A stretch of 64,000 nucleotides of DNA from NCBI RefSeq assembly GCF_000763385.1, contig NZ_JQFA01000004.1:806001-870000 (forward strand), given 5' to 3'. Below, piece by piece: positions 34,584 through 44,026 of this stretch. Each line of letters starts with the position of its first letter. Within the stretch, counting starts at the first letter, position 1. Both the position numbers and the translations under genes were made by a program. The stretch comes from Leptolyngbya sp. KIOST-1 (GTDB taxonomy: Bacteria > Cyanobacteriota > Cyanobacteriia > Phormidesmidales > Phormidesmidaceae). The notes under the pieces were generated by a model. That model did not search any database, was not told the origin of the DNA, and was given only the letters and a program-made list of their open reading frames with translations.

Positions 34584-34745
34584 CTACTTCTGCTGGTCTA
34601 AAATTTGCTGAATGCCCTGCACCGCCGGGTCTGAGCGCCAGGTTTCAAAGGCCTTCCAGCCGACGAAAGCCAGCAGGCCAATGGCCGCGATCGCCACCAG
34701 CGTCGAAAAAAACTGACTGACAGAATCACTCGAATCGAGGCGCAT
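34584..34745 (-). CDS. Small single-span membrane protein
   Basis: 53 residues (69 if starting at 34793). One helix (FFSTLVAIAAIGLLAFVGWKAF) is followed by a short soluble tail (WRSDPAVQGIQQILDQQK). No family was recognised. It lies upstream of thiE on the same strand with a 95 bp gap. ATG 34745 gives a polar N-terminus typical of such proteins. Moderately convincing as a gene. Confidence 0.5.
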   Translation of the reverse strand: MRLDSSDSVSQFFSTLVAIAAIGLLAFVGWKAFETWRSDPAVQGIQQILDQQK

Positions 34746-34957
34746 AAACCAACTCCATGAGTTAACGACAGCAAACAACACGGGTAGATTCACGGATGAG
34801 ATGGGTCACCGCCTGTGCAGTGCCCCCTATTGTCTGTATACCCCAGCAGCGGCCCATTTTTATCAAAGGTTATGGAATCAGCACCTGAATATGGGAGGGT
34901 GAGTTCCTCGTAGCGGTACCAGGCCGTTGCCAGTCCCTTGAGTGAGGGGCAGAGCGG

Positions 34958-35491
34958 CTAACTCGAGGGCGCGACGCGTTTTCTTAGAGAGTCGGCCCGG
35001 CGGCGGGAGGTGGAGTTTTTGGGTTCCAGGGCCAGAGCGGTTTCGTACATTTCCAGGGCCTGAGTGGTGAGCTGCTTGCGCTCGTAGGTGTGACCAAGGT
35101 TGTTCAGGGCGGTGACGTACTCAGGCGATATTTTGAGGGCTTCTTTATAGTTGCGAATGGCCAGGTCGTACTGCTCCTGAGCAAAGTAGGAGTAGCCCAG
35201 GGCGTTGTAAACGACGGCGGCATTTTCGGCTTCGTCGTCGCCTAACTGCTTCAGGGCTTGCTGCAGGTACAAAGCGGCCTGGGTGTAGAGCTTTTTGTCG
35301 AGCAGCAGGCTGCCCAACTCGTAGTATTCCTGGGCGGTGCCTTTTTCCTTAGTCAGGCGCGACTGTAGCCGCGACAAAGTGCCCTCAATGCGCCGAGTTT
35401 TCAGCACTTGGCGCACGACAAAAAAGGCGGCAACGCTTAGCAACGTCAGCAGAACACCTAGGTAGATCAGGAGCAGGTTGCTGTTTTCCAT
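34958..35491 (-). CDS. ycf37: Photosystem I assembly TPR protein Ycf37
   Basis: 177 residues. An N-terminal membrane anchor (LLLIYLGVLLTLLSVAAFFVV) is followed by VLKTRRIEGTLSRLQSRLTKEKGTAQEYYELGSLLLDKKLYTQAALYLQQAL. Three TPR units cover residues 53-165. This layout and the KTRRIE...LTKEKGTAQEYYELG block are typical of Ycf37/Pyg7, a thylakoid protein that assists PSI assembly. It appears monocistronic. Confidence 0.88.
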   Translation of the reverse strand: MENSNLLLIYLGVLLTLLSVAAFFVVRQVLKTRRIEGTLSRLQSRLTKEKGTAQEYYELGSLLLDKKLYTQAALYLQQALKQLGDDEAENAAVVYNALGYSYFAQEQYDLAIRNYKEALKISPEYVTALNNLGHTYERKQLTTQALEMYETALALEPKNSTSRRRADSLRKRVAPSS

Positions 35492-35660
35492 CCGGTCTTG
35501 GTTTTTCGTTTGGGATCTAACTTATCTTGCCACGGCTAGGGACCGCCATCAATTGGCCTCTGATGCCCAGAAACCAACGATCGCAGCCCCTGGTCTATCG
35601 GTTGGGTCGAGCGTGGCAAAGCTCTGGCCATGGGGGTTTCAGCAGAAATGGATCGTGCGC

Positions 35661-36428
35661 TCAGGGCAACCCCCAGAAGGTGGCGCGGTCTTCCAGCCAG
35701 CCACTCTGATGCCACTGGGTCACCGTTTGGTCAATCAGGCGGCGCAGGTCAGTGTACTGGTCGCCCTTGGGCAGAGCGATCGCCAGCGGCTCCGCCGACA
35801 GCAGACTGGGCAGCAAATAATACCCTGCATGGTCCTGCTGCCAGCCGGTCAGCACCGTCACATCCCCAGCGAACCCGTCGATCTGGCCGCTGCTGAGGCG
35901 GTTGAGGGCTTCCTGGTAGCTGTATAGCGGGGTGAGGACCGCCTGGGGCAGCAGGTACCGCAGGACGGCGACAGTACTCGATCCCTGCAAAACCCCCAGT
36001 CGTCGCCGCTGCAGATCGGCCAGCCGACGGTACTGGGGATCGCGCACCAGTACCCCGGCCCCGTCGAGGTAGTAGGGTTGGCTAAAGCTGACCAGACGCT
36101 GCCGCTCTGGGGTGAGGGTAACCCCGGCTATCGCCACATCGACCCGGTCCTCGAGCACCGCAGGCAGGCGATCGGCATTGGGCACCACCCGGTATTCTAC
36201 CGCTGTGGGGTCGGCCAGAATCGCCGCCGCCAGCCCCTGGGCAATGTCAATTTCAAGGCCGATCAGATTGCCGTCGCGATCGCGAAAGCTCAGCGGTCGC
36301 CATCCCTCCCGCACGCCCACCACCAGGTGCCCCCGAGCCCGGATGGTGCTCAAATCTGCAGCAAAAACTGGGAGCACAGCTAGCTGCGCTCCCAGTGCTA
36401 AACCAAACCCAAACCAGTTCCATGCCAT
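35661..36428 (-). CDS. Extracellular solute-binding protein family 3
   Basis: 255 residues with a signal peptide (FGFGLALGAQLAVLPVFAADL). The amino-acid-binding-type fold reads IRARGHLVVGVREGWRPLSFRDRDGNLIGLEIDIAQGLAAAIL, then VDVAIAGVTLTPERQRLVSFSQPYY and LGVLQGSSTV. The conserved Arg of the ligand pocket is present (TPERQ). No permease or ATPase lies nearby, so it is either an orphan binding protein or works with a remote transporter. The ligand is probably an amino acid. Confidence 0.82.
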   Translation of the reverse strand: MAWNWFGFGLALGAQLAVLPVFAADLSTIRARGHLVVGVREGWRPLSFRDRDGNLIGLEIDIAQGLAAAILADPTAVEYRVVPNADRLPAVLEDRVDVAIAGVTLTPERQRLVSFSQPYYLDGAGVLVRDPQYRRLADLQRRRLGVLQGSSTVAVLRYLLPQAVLTPLYSYQEALNRLSSGQIDGFAGDVTVLTGWQQDHAGYYLLPSLLSAEPLAIALPKGDQYTDLRRLIDQTVTQWHQSGWLEDRATFWGLP

Positions 36429-36482
36429 GGTGCCGACGTGTCGAGGCTACGACTGCTCCGCGTTACTCGTCGGGTCCAGGGG

Positions 36483-36833
36483 CTACACCCGGTTGGCCAC
36501 TTCAACCACTTTGGCGAAGCCGTTGGGATCTAGCACCGCCATCTGGGCCAGCATTTTGCGGTTGAGGTCGATGTTTGCTTTCTTGAGCTGACCAATTAGC
36601 TGGCTATAGCTCAACCCGTGCATGCGAGAAGCCGCGTTGATACGGGTAATCCACAGACGACGAAAATCGCGCTTACGGTTGCGGCGATCGCGGTAGGCGT
36701 ACCGCAGGGCTTTCATCACCTGCTGGTTGGCCGTGCGAAACAGCTTAGAGTGGGATCCTCTGAACCCCTTGGCCAGCTTGAGAACTTTGTTGCGGCGCTT
36801 GCGTGCTACGTTGCCGCGCTTGACACGTGCCAT
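36483..36833 (-). CDS. rplT: 50S ribosomal protein L20
   Basis: A 116-residue, very basic ribosomal protein. The N-terminus ([42 protein letters not shown]) is the long rRNA-binding extension. The C-terminal globular part ([42 protein letters not shown]) is canonical. It follows rpmI by 81 bp, the standard rpmI-rplT pair. infC is not in the window. Confidence 0.97.
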   Translation of the reverse strand: MARVKRGNVARKRRNKVLKLAKGFRGSHSKLFRTANQQVMKALRYAYRDRRNRKRDFRRLWITRINAASRMHGLSYSQLIGQLKKANIDLNRKMLAQMAVLDPNGFAKVVEVANRV

Positions 36834-36914
36834 GACTGTTTAACCCTTGGAACTAGTGAAACATGACTTATTCAATGGCCGACCGCCGAAAGGGCCAGGC
36901 CGGGCAGGATAACC

Positions 36915-37112
36915 CTAGAGGTAGGGCAGCATCAGCTCCACATTGGGAGCGTCCTCCTCTGACACCACAGCAATCTTAGACAGCCGAGAGCGGCGCTCAG
37001 CATTCTTGTGCTGTAGCAGGTGGTTCTTGAACGCCTTACGGCGCATAATTTTGCCGCTACCACTGCGACGAAAGCGCTTGGCGGCAGCTTTGCGGGACTT
37101 GAGCTTGGGCAT
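36915..37112 (-). CDS. rpmI: 50S ribosomal protein L35
   Basis: A 65-residue, highly basic protein starting [35 protein letters not shown], the standard L35 sequence. The normal length is 64-66. First gene of the rpmI-rplT operon. Its promoter lies in the 200 bp between it and the tRNA gene. Confidence 0.97.
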   Translation of the reverse strand: MPKLKSRKAAAKRFRRSGSGKIMRRKAFKNHLLQHKNAERRSRLSKIAVVSEEDAPNVELMLPYL

Positions 37113-37308
37113 GGTTACCAGAATTTCGACACAGTCTTAAACTATATCACGGGCGCTTCCCATTGGCACCCCAAGACTGATTGACGTACCGCTGGAATCC
37201 TGCCCTGGATCAGGTCGGCAAACAAAACAGGCGGCATCGCCTCAGCTTTTTTTGAATTTGGGGTTGCCAAGGTTGCACCCTTGTCGCTAGTATAAGTTTT
37301 GCGCGTAA

Positions 37309-37380
37309 TCCTCAGTAGCTCAGTGGTAGAGCGGTCGGCTGTTAACCGATTGGTCGTAGGTTCGAATCCTACCTGGGGAG
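37309..37380 (+). tRNA. tRNA-Asn (anticodon GTT)
   Basis: A 72-nt cloverleaf. The acceptor arms TCCTCAG and CTGGGGA pair over 7 bp. The D-arm contains AGCTCAGTGGTAGAGC, the anticodon arm is GTCGG-CTGTTAA-CCGAT with GTT at the anticodon, and the T-arm loop is GTTCGAATC. CCA is not encoded. It lies on the plus strand between the divergent ribosomal operon and rpaA. Confidence 0.97.
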
Positions 37381-37562
37381 TTCTAGCTGTTTTATCAGCA
37401 CTAGCTCTAAGTCTTAACACCGAAGTCATGAAAGGCTTCGGTCAGCGAACCCTGACACTGGGCAACTCTTGACATCGCTGCAAATCAAAAGGGCAAATCT
37501 AAAGAAAATCTTAAACCCTCGGGCTGCGGCCGCCTGGGTCGAGAAAAATTAAGCGTTTTGCT

Positions 37563-37568
37563 TATAAT
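37563..37568 (+). promoter_or_regulatory. Candidate -10 box of the rpaA promoter
   Basis: A TATAAT sequence in an AT-rich stretch 125 bp upstream of the rpaA start. No good -35 hexamer lies at standard spacing. It would leave a leader of about 110 nt. Confidence 0.4.
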
Positions 37569-37692
37569 TTAGCGAGGAATTGTATTATTCCGACACGGCT
37601 CTTTACGTTGGGAGTGCTAGGCTACTCAAAGCTCTGTCGTTTTGTTTCGGGTCGGGCCAGTTTCTGTTTAGGGTTGTCAAGTTTAATTGCTA

Positions 37693-38409
37693 ATGCCTCG
37701 TATTCTCGTCATTGATGATGATCCTGCGATCGCGGAGCTCGTCTCCGTCAACCTGGAAATGGCAGGCTACGATGTCAACCAGGCGGGCGATGGCGTCAAG
37801 GGGCAGGCCCTGGCGGTGCAGCTACTGCCCGACCTGATCATGCTTGACCTGATGCTGCCCAAGGTTGACGGACTTACCGTTTGCCAGCGCATCCGCCGCG
37901 ATCGCCGCACCGCCGATATTCCCGTGCTGATGCTGACGGCCCTGGGCCAGACCCAGGACAAGGTCGATGGATTCAATGCCGGAGCCGACGACTATTTGAC
38001 CAAGCCCTTTGAGCTAGATGAAATGCTGGCTCGGGTGCGTGCCCTGCTGCGCCGCACCGATCGCATTCCCCAGGCGGCTAAGCACAGTGAAATCCTCAAC
38101 TACGGCCCCCTCACGCTGATCCCCGAGCGCTACGAGGCAATTTGGTTTGACGGTACCGTCAAGCTCACCCACCTGGAATTTGAGCTGCTGCACTGTCTGC
38201 TTCAGCGCCACGGGCAGACCGTATCGCCTAGCCAAATTTTGCAAGAGGTCTGGGGGTACGAGCCCAACGACGACATTGAAACCATCCGCGTGCACGTGCG
38301 GCACCTGCGCACGAAGCTCGAACCCGATCCCCGTCACCCCAAGTTCATCAAAACAGTCTACGGAGCTGGCTACTGCCTGGAGCTGCCCGCCGTCGTCGTC
38401 GATTCGTAG
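37693..38409 (+). CDS. rpaA: Response regulator RpaA (circadian output/state transition)
   Basis: A 238-residue OmpR-type regulator. The receiver domain has the acidic pair IDDD (8-10), phospho-acceptor Asp52 ([11 protein letters not shown]), [42 protein letters not shown] and the switch Thr/Lys. The DNA-binding domain (about 135-230) contains [77 protein letters not shown]. The [23 protein letters not shown] linker identifies RpaA rather than RpaB. RpaA drives clock-controlled transcription downstream of SasA. ATG 37693 was chosen over TTG 37687. Confidence 0.93.
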   Translation: MPRILVIDDDPAIAELVSVNLEMAGYDVNQAGDGVKGQALAVQLLPDLIMLDLMLPKVDGLTVCQRIRRDRRTADIPVLMLTALGQTQDKVDGFNAGADDYLTKPFELDEMLARVRALLRRTDRIPQAAKHSEILNYGPLTLIPERYEAIWFDGTVKLTHLEFELLHCLLQRHGQTVSPSQILQEVWGYEPNDDIETIRVHVRHLRTKLEPDPRHPKFIKTVYGAGYCLELPAVVVDS

Positions 38410-38467
38410 CGCTACTGTGCAGCGTCAAAGCTAAAAATTAGGGTTCCCGTAGCTTGGGCGAAGTGGA

Positions 38468-38504
38468 GCGTAACCCAACGGCAGTCAGCCCTGTTGGGTT
38501 ACGC
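38468..38504 (+). terminator. Hairpin downstream of rpaA (GTTGGGTTACGC repeat)
   Basis: GCGTAACCCAAC (38468-38479) and GTTGGGTTACGC (38493-38504) form a perfect 12-bp stem with a 13-nt loop, followed by CCAACCTAC. Such GTTGGGTT palindromes are a common dispersed repeat in cyanobacterial genomes. The position suggests it could end rpaA transcription, although a T-run is lacking. Confidence 0.55.
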
Positions 38505-38545
38505 TATCTCGCCCCCAACCTACAAAGCTAGGCTTGACAGGGCAT

Positions 38546-38674
38546 TAGGGCGTGTCATCAATTGTGGCAAAATGCCCGGTATATCAAGCTTTGCCACGCC
38601 CGACCCAAACGACAGGCTAGGGGCTGTACCCTTGATTTTTGAGCGTTTAGCAGCTAATTGATGACAGCCCCTAG
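38546..38674. mobile_element. Small MITE with 18-bp terminal inverted repeats
   Basis: The left end TAGGGCGTGTCATCAATTG and the inverted right end TAATTGATGACAGCCCCTA (38655-38673) bound about 128 bp with no coding capacity. The ends match with two or three mismatches. Flanking bases give possible short target duplications (CTAG/TTA-like). The family also has single ends at 8286, 56236 and 59713. Probably mobilised in trans by an IS5- or related-family transposase not present intact here. Confidence 0.7.
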
Positions 38675-38733
38675 AGGGTTTGAGTCAGAACTGATGAGAC
38701 CCCCTAGCTGAATCGGGGTTGGGGCCCGAGGCT

Positions 38734-39519
38734 TTAGTCAGCGGTCATCTGCATGCTGCCGCTTCCGTAGATTAACTCGATCACCAGATTGCCATCCTGG
38801 AAGAAATAGCTGTCTGCATTGCCCAGCGCCTGAACAAAGTCGTTTCCGATAGACCCCTCTGGACAGGCTGCCAGGGTAGTGGCGATGGGCGACACTTCAA
38901 GGCTGCGATCGTCGCTGGTGGAAAACTGACCGCGACCGCGATTGCAGTCGGCCCGGACTAGCAGAGTGCCATCGGCTAAAAATTCGGCGGTATAGTGCTC
39001 GGGTTGGTCGGGCACCAGCAGGGTGTCATCATTCATCTGAATTTGCTGGAGTTTCCACAGGGTACCGACCAGGGCGGGGGTAGGGGCACTGGAAAACTGC
39101 ATCGTACCGCTGTCCAACTGAAGATCGATAAACAGGTCGTCGTTGTCAAAGAAGTAGAGGCTGGCGTTGTCTAGCGCCTGCAAAAACTGGGTGCCAATGC
39201 TGCTTTCGGGACAGGCGGCGAGCGTTGTTGGGCCGATATCTATGGAGACTTGACCATCGGCGGTAGCGGTGAACTGGCCAATAGCCCGGTTGCAGTCCGC
39301 TCGGATAAATACCTGGCCATCCTCTGAAAACTCGGCGGTATAGTGTTCGGGTGGATCAGCGCTCAGCAGAGTGCCATCGCTCATTTGAATTTGCTGTAGT
39401 TCCCATACGCTGCCGGTTAAGGGGGGTACCCCAGGCTCGCTCGAAGGAGCAACGCAGGCCGCGGCTCCCAGTAGAGCGGCGGCGACCGTCATAACCGCAG
39501 CGGTGCGAGATGAAATCAT
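38734..39519 (-). CDS. Lipoprotein with two META domains
   Basis: 261 residues. The signal sequence ends in a lipobox (ALLGAAAC, Cys22). Two homologous META/HslJ-like domains cover about 35-140 and 150-261. Each has SVWELQQIQMSDGTLL-, HYTAEFSEDGQVFIRADCNRAIGQF- and TTLAACPESSIGTQFLQALDNASLYFF-type blocks, including a conserved Cys pair. The repeat points to internal duplication. ATG 39519 is preferred because the 25-residue extension would bury the signal. Envelope location is likely; function unknown. Confidence 0.82.
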   Translation of the reverse strand: MISSRTAAVMTVAAALLGAAACVAPSSEPGVPPLTGSVWELQQIQMSDGTLLSADPPEHYTAEFSEDGQVFIRADCNRAIGQFTATADGQVSIDIGPTTLAACPESSIGTQFLQALDNASLYFFDNDDLFIDLQLDSGTMQFSSAPTPALVGTLWKLQQIQMNDDTLLVPDQPEHYTAEFLADGTLLVRADCNRGRGQFSTSDDRSLEVSPIATTLAACPEGSIGNDFVQALGNADSYFFQDGNLVIELIYGSGSMQMTAD

Positions 39520-40371
39520 ACAATCACCCAACTTTTGTAATGAACTGATAGTCCCATTGCGCCTGTCAACGTTGCTTCGAGTTAGTGAACTCAAAGGGGC
39601 TTTGGGGAAAGTCTTGATTGAAATTCATAAGGGCTGATTACCAACGTTTATTGAGAGCTAGCAGAACACTTGCCCGGCCCCCTAATAATTGCTGCAAGGC
39701 CCGAAAACGTCAACGCTTCGGCGATAAAGTCATGGTTTTTAACCTGAAACTTTTCGCGCCATAGCCATTTTTGAGGTGGCGTTCCTATTTTTTTCATATT
39801 TTTTGAGGCCCCATGTGAGCTGCGATCGCTATTTTGATAATGACCTTCTGGGCGTTACCAAAAATACTGATTGACTTCGAACGACGGTTTGATTGGTGGC
39901 CAGTCCTGCCAAGGCTCAAGATAGTTGCGTCTTCGCTGGGGCATGCGATCGCATGTACCCAGACTTGGGACAGTGGAACCAGCGCCAGCATCGGGCGCAA
40001 GCAATTAATTGGATCAATAGAATATTCTTTATTGAATAAGCCTGGCTTATAGACTGAATTGAGCATTACGTTCTAAACTCGAGCCCCAAAGGGGTTTACC
40101 CCCGGAAAGATTGGTATAGACTGATAGTCATGGCAGAAGCCGAAAGGATTGATTAAAGTCAATCGAAGCCTTGGCTATACTGGGCCTAAGCCTGGTTTTT
40201 GGGCTTCACCCTATTGCCATCGCTACCAGCGATCCAGTTTTGATGCGCTGCAAGGAGGTTTTGTGGTCAGTTTTCGGCTATCGATCTGCCGCAGGTTTTG
40301 GGTTGCCGCTGGCGTCCTGATAGTCAGCGCCATGCAGCCCCATTGAGGAGCGGGATGGATGGGCCAGGGAA

Positions 40372-40406
40372 GGGAGGTCACAGCTTGAGGCTTGCTGTGA
40401 CCTCCC
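40372..40406. repeat. 13-bp perfect hairpin
   Basis: GGGAGGTCACAGC (40372-40384) and GCTGTGACCTCCC (40394-40406), loop 9 nt. It lies in the gene-poor region, has no T-run, and is unrelated to the other hairpin families in the window. Confidence 0.6.
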
Positions 40407-40532
40407 TCCCTAACCCGATCCCCTCTCCTTCTCCAGCACTGGTTCAGAGAGAGATGACCAGGGGCAAAAGCGTGGGGCCTCCATCGCCAACAGCAGCTCC
40501 GCACCCCTTTGCCCTGGTGCCTGAACCAGCCT

Positions 40533-40566
40533 ACCCCGGTCGGTCTCCCCAAAGAAAGACCGGGGT
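40533..40566. repeat. 9-bp perfect hairpin
   Basis: ACCCCGGTC (40533-40541) and GACCGGGGT (40558-40566) with a 16-nt loop in the same gene-poor region. It could be a terminator or part of an RNA. Confidence 0.45.
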
Positions 40567-40794
40567 GGGTTTCCTCTTCACCACCTCTGCTGCAGCCAGG
40601 CTACAACGCAGGTCACAACAGTGGCCACAGCGAACGTAGGACATGATTGCCTATTCGTGCGATCGCTGGCAGACAGTCCTAACGCTTGCCTGGCTGAGGA
40701 TCCCCACAATATCGATGAGGCCGTGTTTTGGCCCCTGCAAATTCCCGTTTTGTTGGTTATGCTTTAGCCAGCCGATGTTCTAACTCAAAGCGCT

Positions 40795-41025
40795 ATGAAT
40801 CAGAAGAATGTACTGTCCGTGCTTGGCTGCTCAGGCTCATTGGCGCTAGCCGTAGCATTTGCCAGTCCTGCCTCTGCGAGTTTGATGGCGCCAGGTGAGG
40901 CTGAACAACTTCGGGCTGAAGCGGCTTTTTTGGTGGCCAGCCAGGACCGGGGCAGCACTCTGCGCGATGCCCTGGGCTGTAGCTGTGCCACCTGCCAATC
41001 TACCCAGCGACAAACCCTGTTCTAA
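40795..41025 (+). CDS. Small exported Cys-rich protein
   Basis: A 76-residue protein with a signal peptide (VLGCSGSLALAVAFASPASA, cleavage near residue 29). A short mature part ends in LGCSCATCQSTQRQTLF. The CSCATC cluster could bind metal or form disulfides. No family was recognised. No strong ribosome site precedes the ATG. Coding is supported by the clean signal peptide. Confidence 0.5.
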   Translation: MNQKNVLSVLGCSGSLALAVAFASPASASLMAPGEAEQLRAEAAFLVASQDRGSTLRDALGCSCATCQSTQRQTLF

Positions 41026-41367
41026 ACTTCTCTGGTTTGCAAACAGATTGCCCTGGGTCTGGGCCGGTGGTGATTCGCCCCGGCAGGCTGTTTAGGAATC
41101 TGGCTGTTTAAGAATAAGTAGGAATGGGCGTAAGTAGAAAGGCACTATCGAAGACGCGATTAAAAACTTAAGCTCTGCGCAGGGTGGGCAAAGCAAAATC
41201 GGCCCATCAACACCGCTGATTGAAGAGTAAATTATCGCGATCAAACACTCTCTCCGAGTCCTCTAAAGGGCGATCGCAGGTCTTTCAGCATTAAGATCCA
41301 CCTGTGCCTGTCTGGCCACTATTGAGGCAGGTGCCGTAAGATTTTGTTGACCTGGTAAGCTGTCCCT
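41026..41367. other. Intergenic region before the vMAP-HTH ATPase
   Basis: About 340 bp that should carry the promoter of the gene at 41368. No repeats, RNA genes or confident promoter elements were recognised. Confidence 0.4.
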
Positions 41368-44016
41368 ATGGACTTTGAGCAGGCGATCGCCGCCGCCAAT
41401 GCCAAGCTGCAAGCCCACTGCGATCGCTCCCTCACCGACCTAGAGATCGATCTGTTGCGCGGTGCCTGGAATAACCTCACCTACGAGCAAATCGCTGACC
41501 TATCGGGCTACTCGCTCAACTACCTCCAGCGCGACTTTGGGCCCCGGTTCTGGAGGCTGCTGAGCGAGGCCTATGGCCGCAAGGTGAGTAAGGTCAACGC
41601 CAGGGCGGTGTTGTCGAAGGGGGTGGGGAGTGGGAGAGTGGGAGGGTGGGAGAGTGGGAGGGCAGGCAGTGGACGCATCCCACCACCCCATCACCCCATC
41701 ACCCCATCACTCGACGGACCCCCTAACCTGGTCGGACGGCAGACAGAGTGGGCGGTGCTGCACCAGTGGGGCCAGGGACTGGGGCGACTCGGCCCGGCAG
41801 ATCCGGCTCGGCCCGTGCTGCTGCTGACGGGGGAGCCGGGGATTGGCAAGACCCGCTTGTTAGAAGAATTTTGCGCTAGGGTGCAGCAACAGCAGGGGCG
41901 GGTGCTGTGGGGGAGCGGTTTTGCGGCGGAGATGATGCGCCCCTACGGCATCTGGATTGATGCGCTGCGATCGCTCGCTCTGCCCACCAAAGCAGAGCTT
42001 GCCCTCGAGCTGGGTTTTTTGCTGCCGGAGCTGGGCCAGCCTACCCAGGCGCTGCCCGACCCCAGCCACCTGTTCGATGCGGTGGTGAAACTGCTGGAGC
42101 AATGGGCCAGGCAGGCGCCGCTTCTGCTGGTACTGGATGACATTCAATGGCTGGATGAGGCGTCGGCGGCGCTGCTGCACTACGCCCTGCGGGTGCTGCG
42201 ATCGCGGCCAGTGTGGATGGCATGCACGGCACGGTCGGGGGAGCTGGCCGACAATGCCGCCGTGGCCAAGGTGCTGCGATCGCTGCGGCGGGAGCAGCGG
42301 CTGCAAACCCTGGCGATTTCCCCCTTAGATGCAGGCCAGATCGCTGAGTTGATGACTCGATCGACGGCAACCGCCCCCAGTTTGGCAGCCGAGCAGGTGT
42401 TTGTGGACAGCGGCGGCAACCCCCTGCTGGCGCTGGAAATTGCGCGATCGCAGGGGCACGCCCAAACTAGCTCCGCCAGCAGTCTGGAGGTGCTAATCGG
42501 CGATCGCCTGGAGCAGCTCGACGATTCCACCCGCGAGCTACTGCCCTGGCTGGCGGCGTTGGGCCGCAGTTTTCAACCCAGCACCGTTGCCCTGGTGGCC
42601 GACTGCTCCACGGGGCAGCTGTTGACGGCGATCGAGCAGCTCGAGCAGCAGTCCATCATTCGCCCTACCACAGCGCTGTCCGGTGCCACGCCGCCGATCA
42701 ACGGGTATGACTTTGCCCACGGCATCATCCGCCAGGTGGTCTACCAGCAGCTCTCGGCCCCCCGCCGCCAGCTGATTCACCAGCAGATTGCCCAGCGGTT
42801 GCACCAGCAGGCCCCCGACGACGACACCCTGGCCAGCGACATTGCCTACCATGCCGGGTTGGGCGGTGACCCTGCCCTAGCGGTGGCGGCGGCGGTGCGG
42901 GCCGCCGAGCACAGCCTCAAGCTGTTTGCCTACGGCGAGGCGCTCCACCAGGCCCAGCAGGGGCTGGCTCACTGTCAGGCGCTCGATCGCCCGGCCCAGA
43001 TTTTGGCTCAGACCCAGCTGCTGCGCGTGTCGGCCCTGGCGGGGTTTTCGGCGGAGTCTGCCGCCCAGCTCGAAGTCGAGGCCCAGCAGCTCATGCAGGA
43101 AGCCAAACGCCTGGGCCTGACCGACGCCGAAGCCGGGGCGCTAGAAATTCTGCTGATTTTGCAGTTTGAGGGAAACAATTACCGCAAAGTGCACCAGCAC
43201 TCCCTGCGGGCGGCTGAAGTCGGTCGTCTGGCCAGCCCCGTGACCACGGCGCGGATGCTGGCCTACAGTGGGGCCTGCCTGGCCGAAATTGGCCGCGACA
43301 TGGCCCGTGCTGAAGCGCTGCTGCTAGAGGCCCAGGCTTTGGCCAGCCGGGCGGGCATCGAGCACTGTGACATTGCCAGCGGCTTGGGGTCGGTGCATCG
43401 CCACTGCGGGCGCTACGACCAGGCCCGGTTGCACTTTCAGCGGGCCTGGCGCATGGCCCAGACCCAGCGCGACCACTGGCGCGAATCGACCTGCCTGAGC
43501 TACCTAGCGATGACCGAGCTAGAGGCCGGGGCCCCGGATGCGGCCCTGCCCTACTGTGCCGAAATTGTCGCTGTAGCGGCCCACATGCCCGAAGACAGCA
43601 GTGCGGCAGCGATCGCCCAGGCTCTGGCAGCGGTGGCCCACTACCAGCTCGACACCCCCGCCGCCGCGCCCGAGCTGGCCCAGGCGATCGCCGCCCTGGA
43701 AGAGGCCGATGCCAAACGTATGCTGGCCTACGTGCTGATGCAGGCGGCTGAGATGGATCTGAGGTGCGATCGCCCCGATCTCGCCCTCAGCCGCGCCGAG
43801 CTGGCCCTGGCCCATGCTCAGATCATCAACCACCCCAGCGAAATTGCCCAGAGCTGGGCGATCGCGGTGCAGGGGGCGATCGCCACAGCAAACATGCCCC
43901 AGGCCATTGCCCAGTTTGAGGCCCTCTACCCTACTATCAACCTCTACGACCTCAGCCTGCCCGCCCAAACCGCCGTCAACCAGGCCGTCCAGCAAATACA
44001 GCCCGATCGCAAATAA
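41368..44016 (+). CDS. vMAP-type HTH / AAA ATPase / TPR regulator
   Basis: 882 residues. Residues 1-80 match the vWA-MoxR-associated N-terminal HTH domain (SLTDLEIDLLRGAWNNLTYEQIADLSGYSLNYLQRDFGPRFWRLLSEAYGRKVSKVNARAVL). A Gly/Ser/His/Pro linker (85-116) is coded by a G-rich/C-rich repeat tract. A MalT/AAA_16-type ATPase follows with Walker A GEPGIGKT (155-162) and Walker B LLLVLDDIQWLDEA (about 253-266). The C-terminal half (470-880) is TPR-like helical repeats. It is a likely signal-responsive regulator. The DUF4242 gene starts 10 bp downstream. Confidence 0.82.
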   Translation: MDFEQAIAAANAKLQAHCDRSLTDLEIDLLRGAWNNLTYEQIADLSGYSLNYLQRDFGPRFWRLLSEAYGRKVSKVNARAVLSKGVGSGRVGGWESGRAGSGRIPPPHHPITPSLDGPPNLVGRQTEWAVLHQWGQGLGRLGPADPARPVLLLTGEPGIGKTRLLEEFCARVQQQQGRVLWGSGFAAEMMRPYGIWIDALRSLALPTKAELALELGFLLPELGQPTQALPDPSHLFDAVVKLLEQWARQAPLLLVLDDIQWLDEASAALLHYALRVLRSRPVWMACTARSGELADNAAVAKVLRSLRREQRLQTLAISPLDAGQIAELMTRSTATAPSLAAEQVFVDSGGNPLLALEIARSQGHAQTSSASSLEVLIGDRLEQLDDSTRELLPWLAALGRSFQPSTVALVADCSTGQLLTAIEQLEQQSIIRPTTALSGATPPINGYDFAHGIIRQVVYQQLSAPRRQLIHQQIAQRLHQQAPDDDTLASDIAYHAGLGGDPALAVAAAVRAAEHSLKLFAYGEALHQAQQGLAHCQALDRPAQILAQTQLLRVSALAGFSAESAAQLEVEAQQLMQEAKRLGLTDAEAGALEILLILQFEGNNYRKVHQHSLRAAEVGRLASPVTTARMLAYSGACLAEIGRDMARAEALLLEAQALASRAGIEHCDIASGLGSVHRHCGRYDQARLHFQRAWRMAQTQRDHWRESTCLSYLAMTELEAGAPDAALPYCAEIVAVAAHMPEDSSAAAIAQALAAVAHYQLDTPAAAPELAQAIAALEEADAKRMLAYVLMQAAEMDLRCDRPDLALSRAELALAHAQIINHPSEIAQSWAIAVQGAIATANMPQAIAQFEALYPTINLYDLSLPAQTAVNQAVQQIQPDRK
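41619..41712. repeat. In-frame GTGGGAGA / CACCCCAT tract inside the ATPase gene
   Basis: A G-rich run (GTGGGAGAGTGGGAGGGT units) is followed by a C-rich CACCCCATCACCCCAT run, about 94 bp in all. It codes the linker between the HTH and ATPase domains without breaking the frame. The two halves are mutually complementary in part and could fold. Confidence 0.85.
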
Positions 44017-44026
44017 GGAACCTCCC

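Larger units (their letters stand above)
39595..40794. other. 1.2-kb gene-poor region
   Basis: Reading frames of 60-110 codons exist on both strands, but none has protein-like composition or a ribosome site. The stretch contains two strong hairpins (40372-40406 and 40533-40566) and repeated GCCTGG..TTGGGCTT-like pieces near 40180-40205. No tRNA, small RNA family or transposase was recognised. It may hold an unannotated RNA or decayed mobile DNA. Confidence 0.4.

Noticed and set aside
36483-37112. Possible infC upstream of rpmI
   Set aside because: The region upstream of rpmI holds only the tRNA-Asn and no reading frame, so infC is not in this window.
37142-37429. 95-codon minus-strand frame with GFEPTTNRLTADRSTTELL
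   Set aside because: This is the well-known false translation across a tRNA gene; the region is tRNA-Asn on the plus strand.
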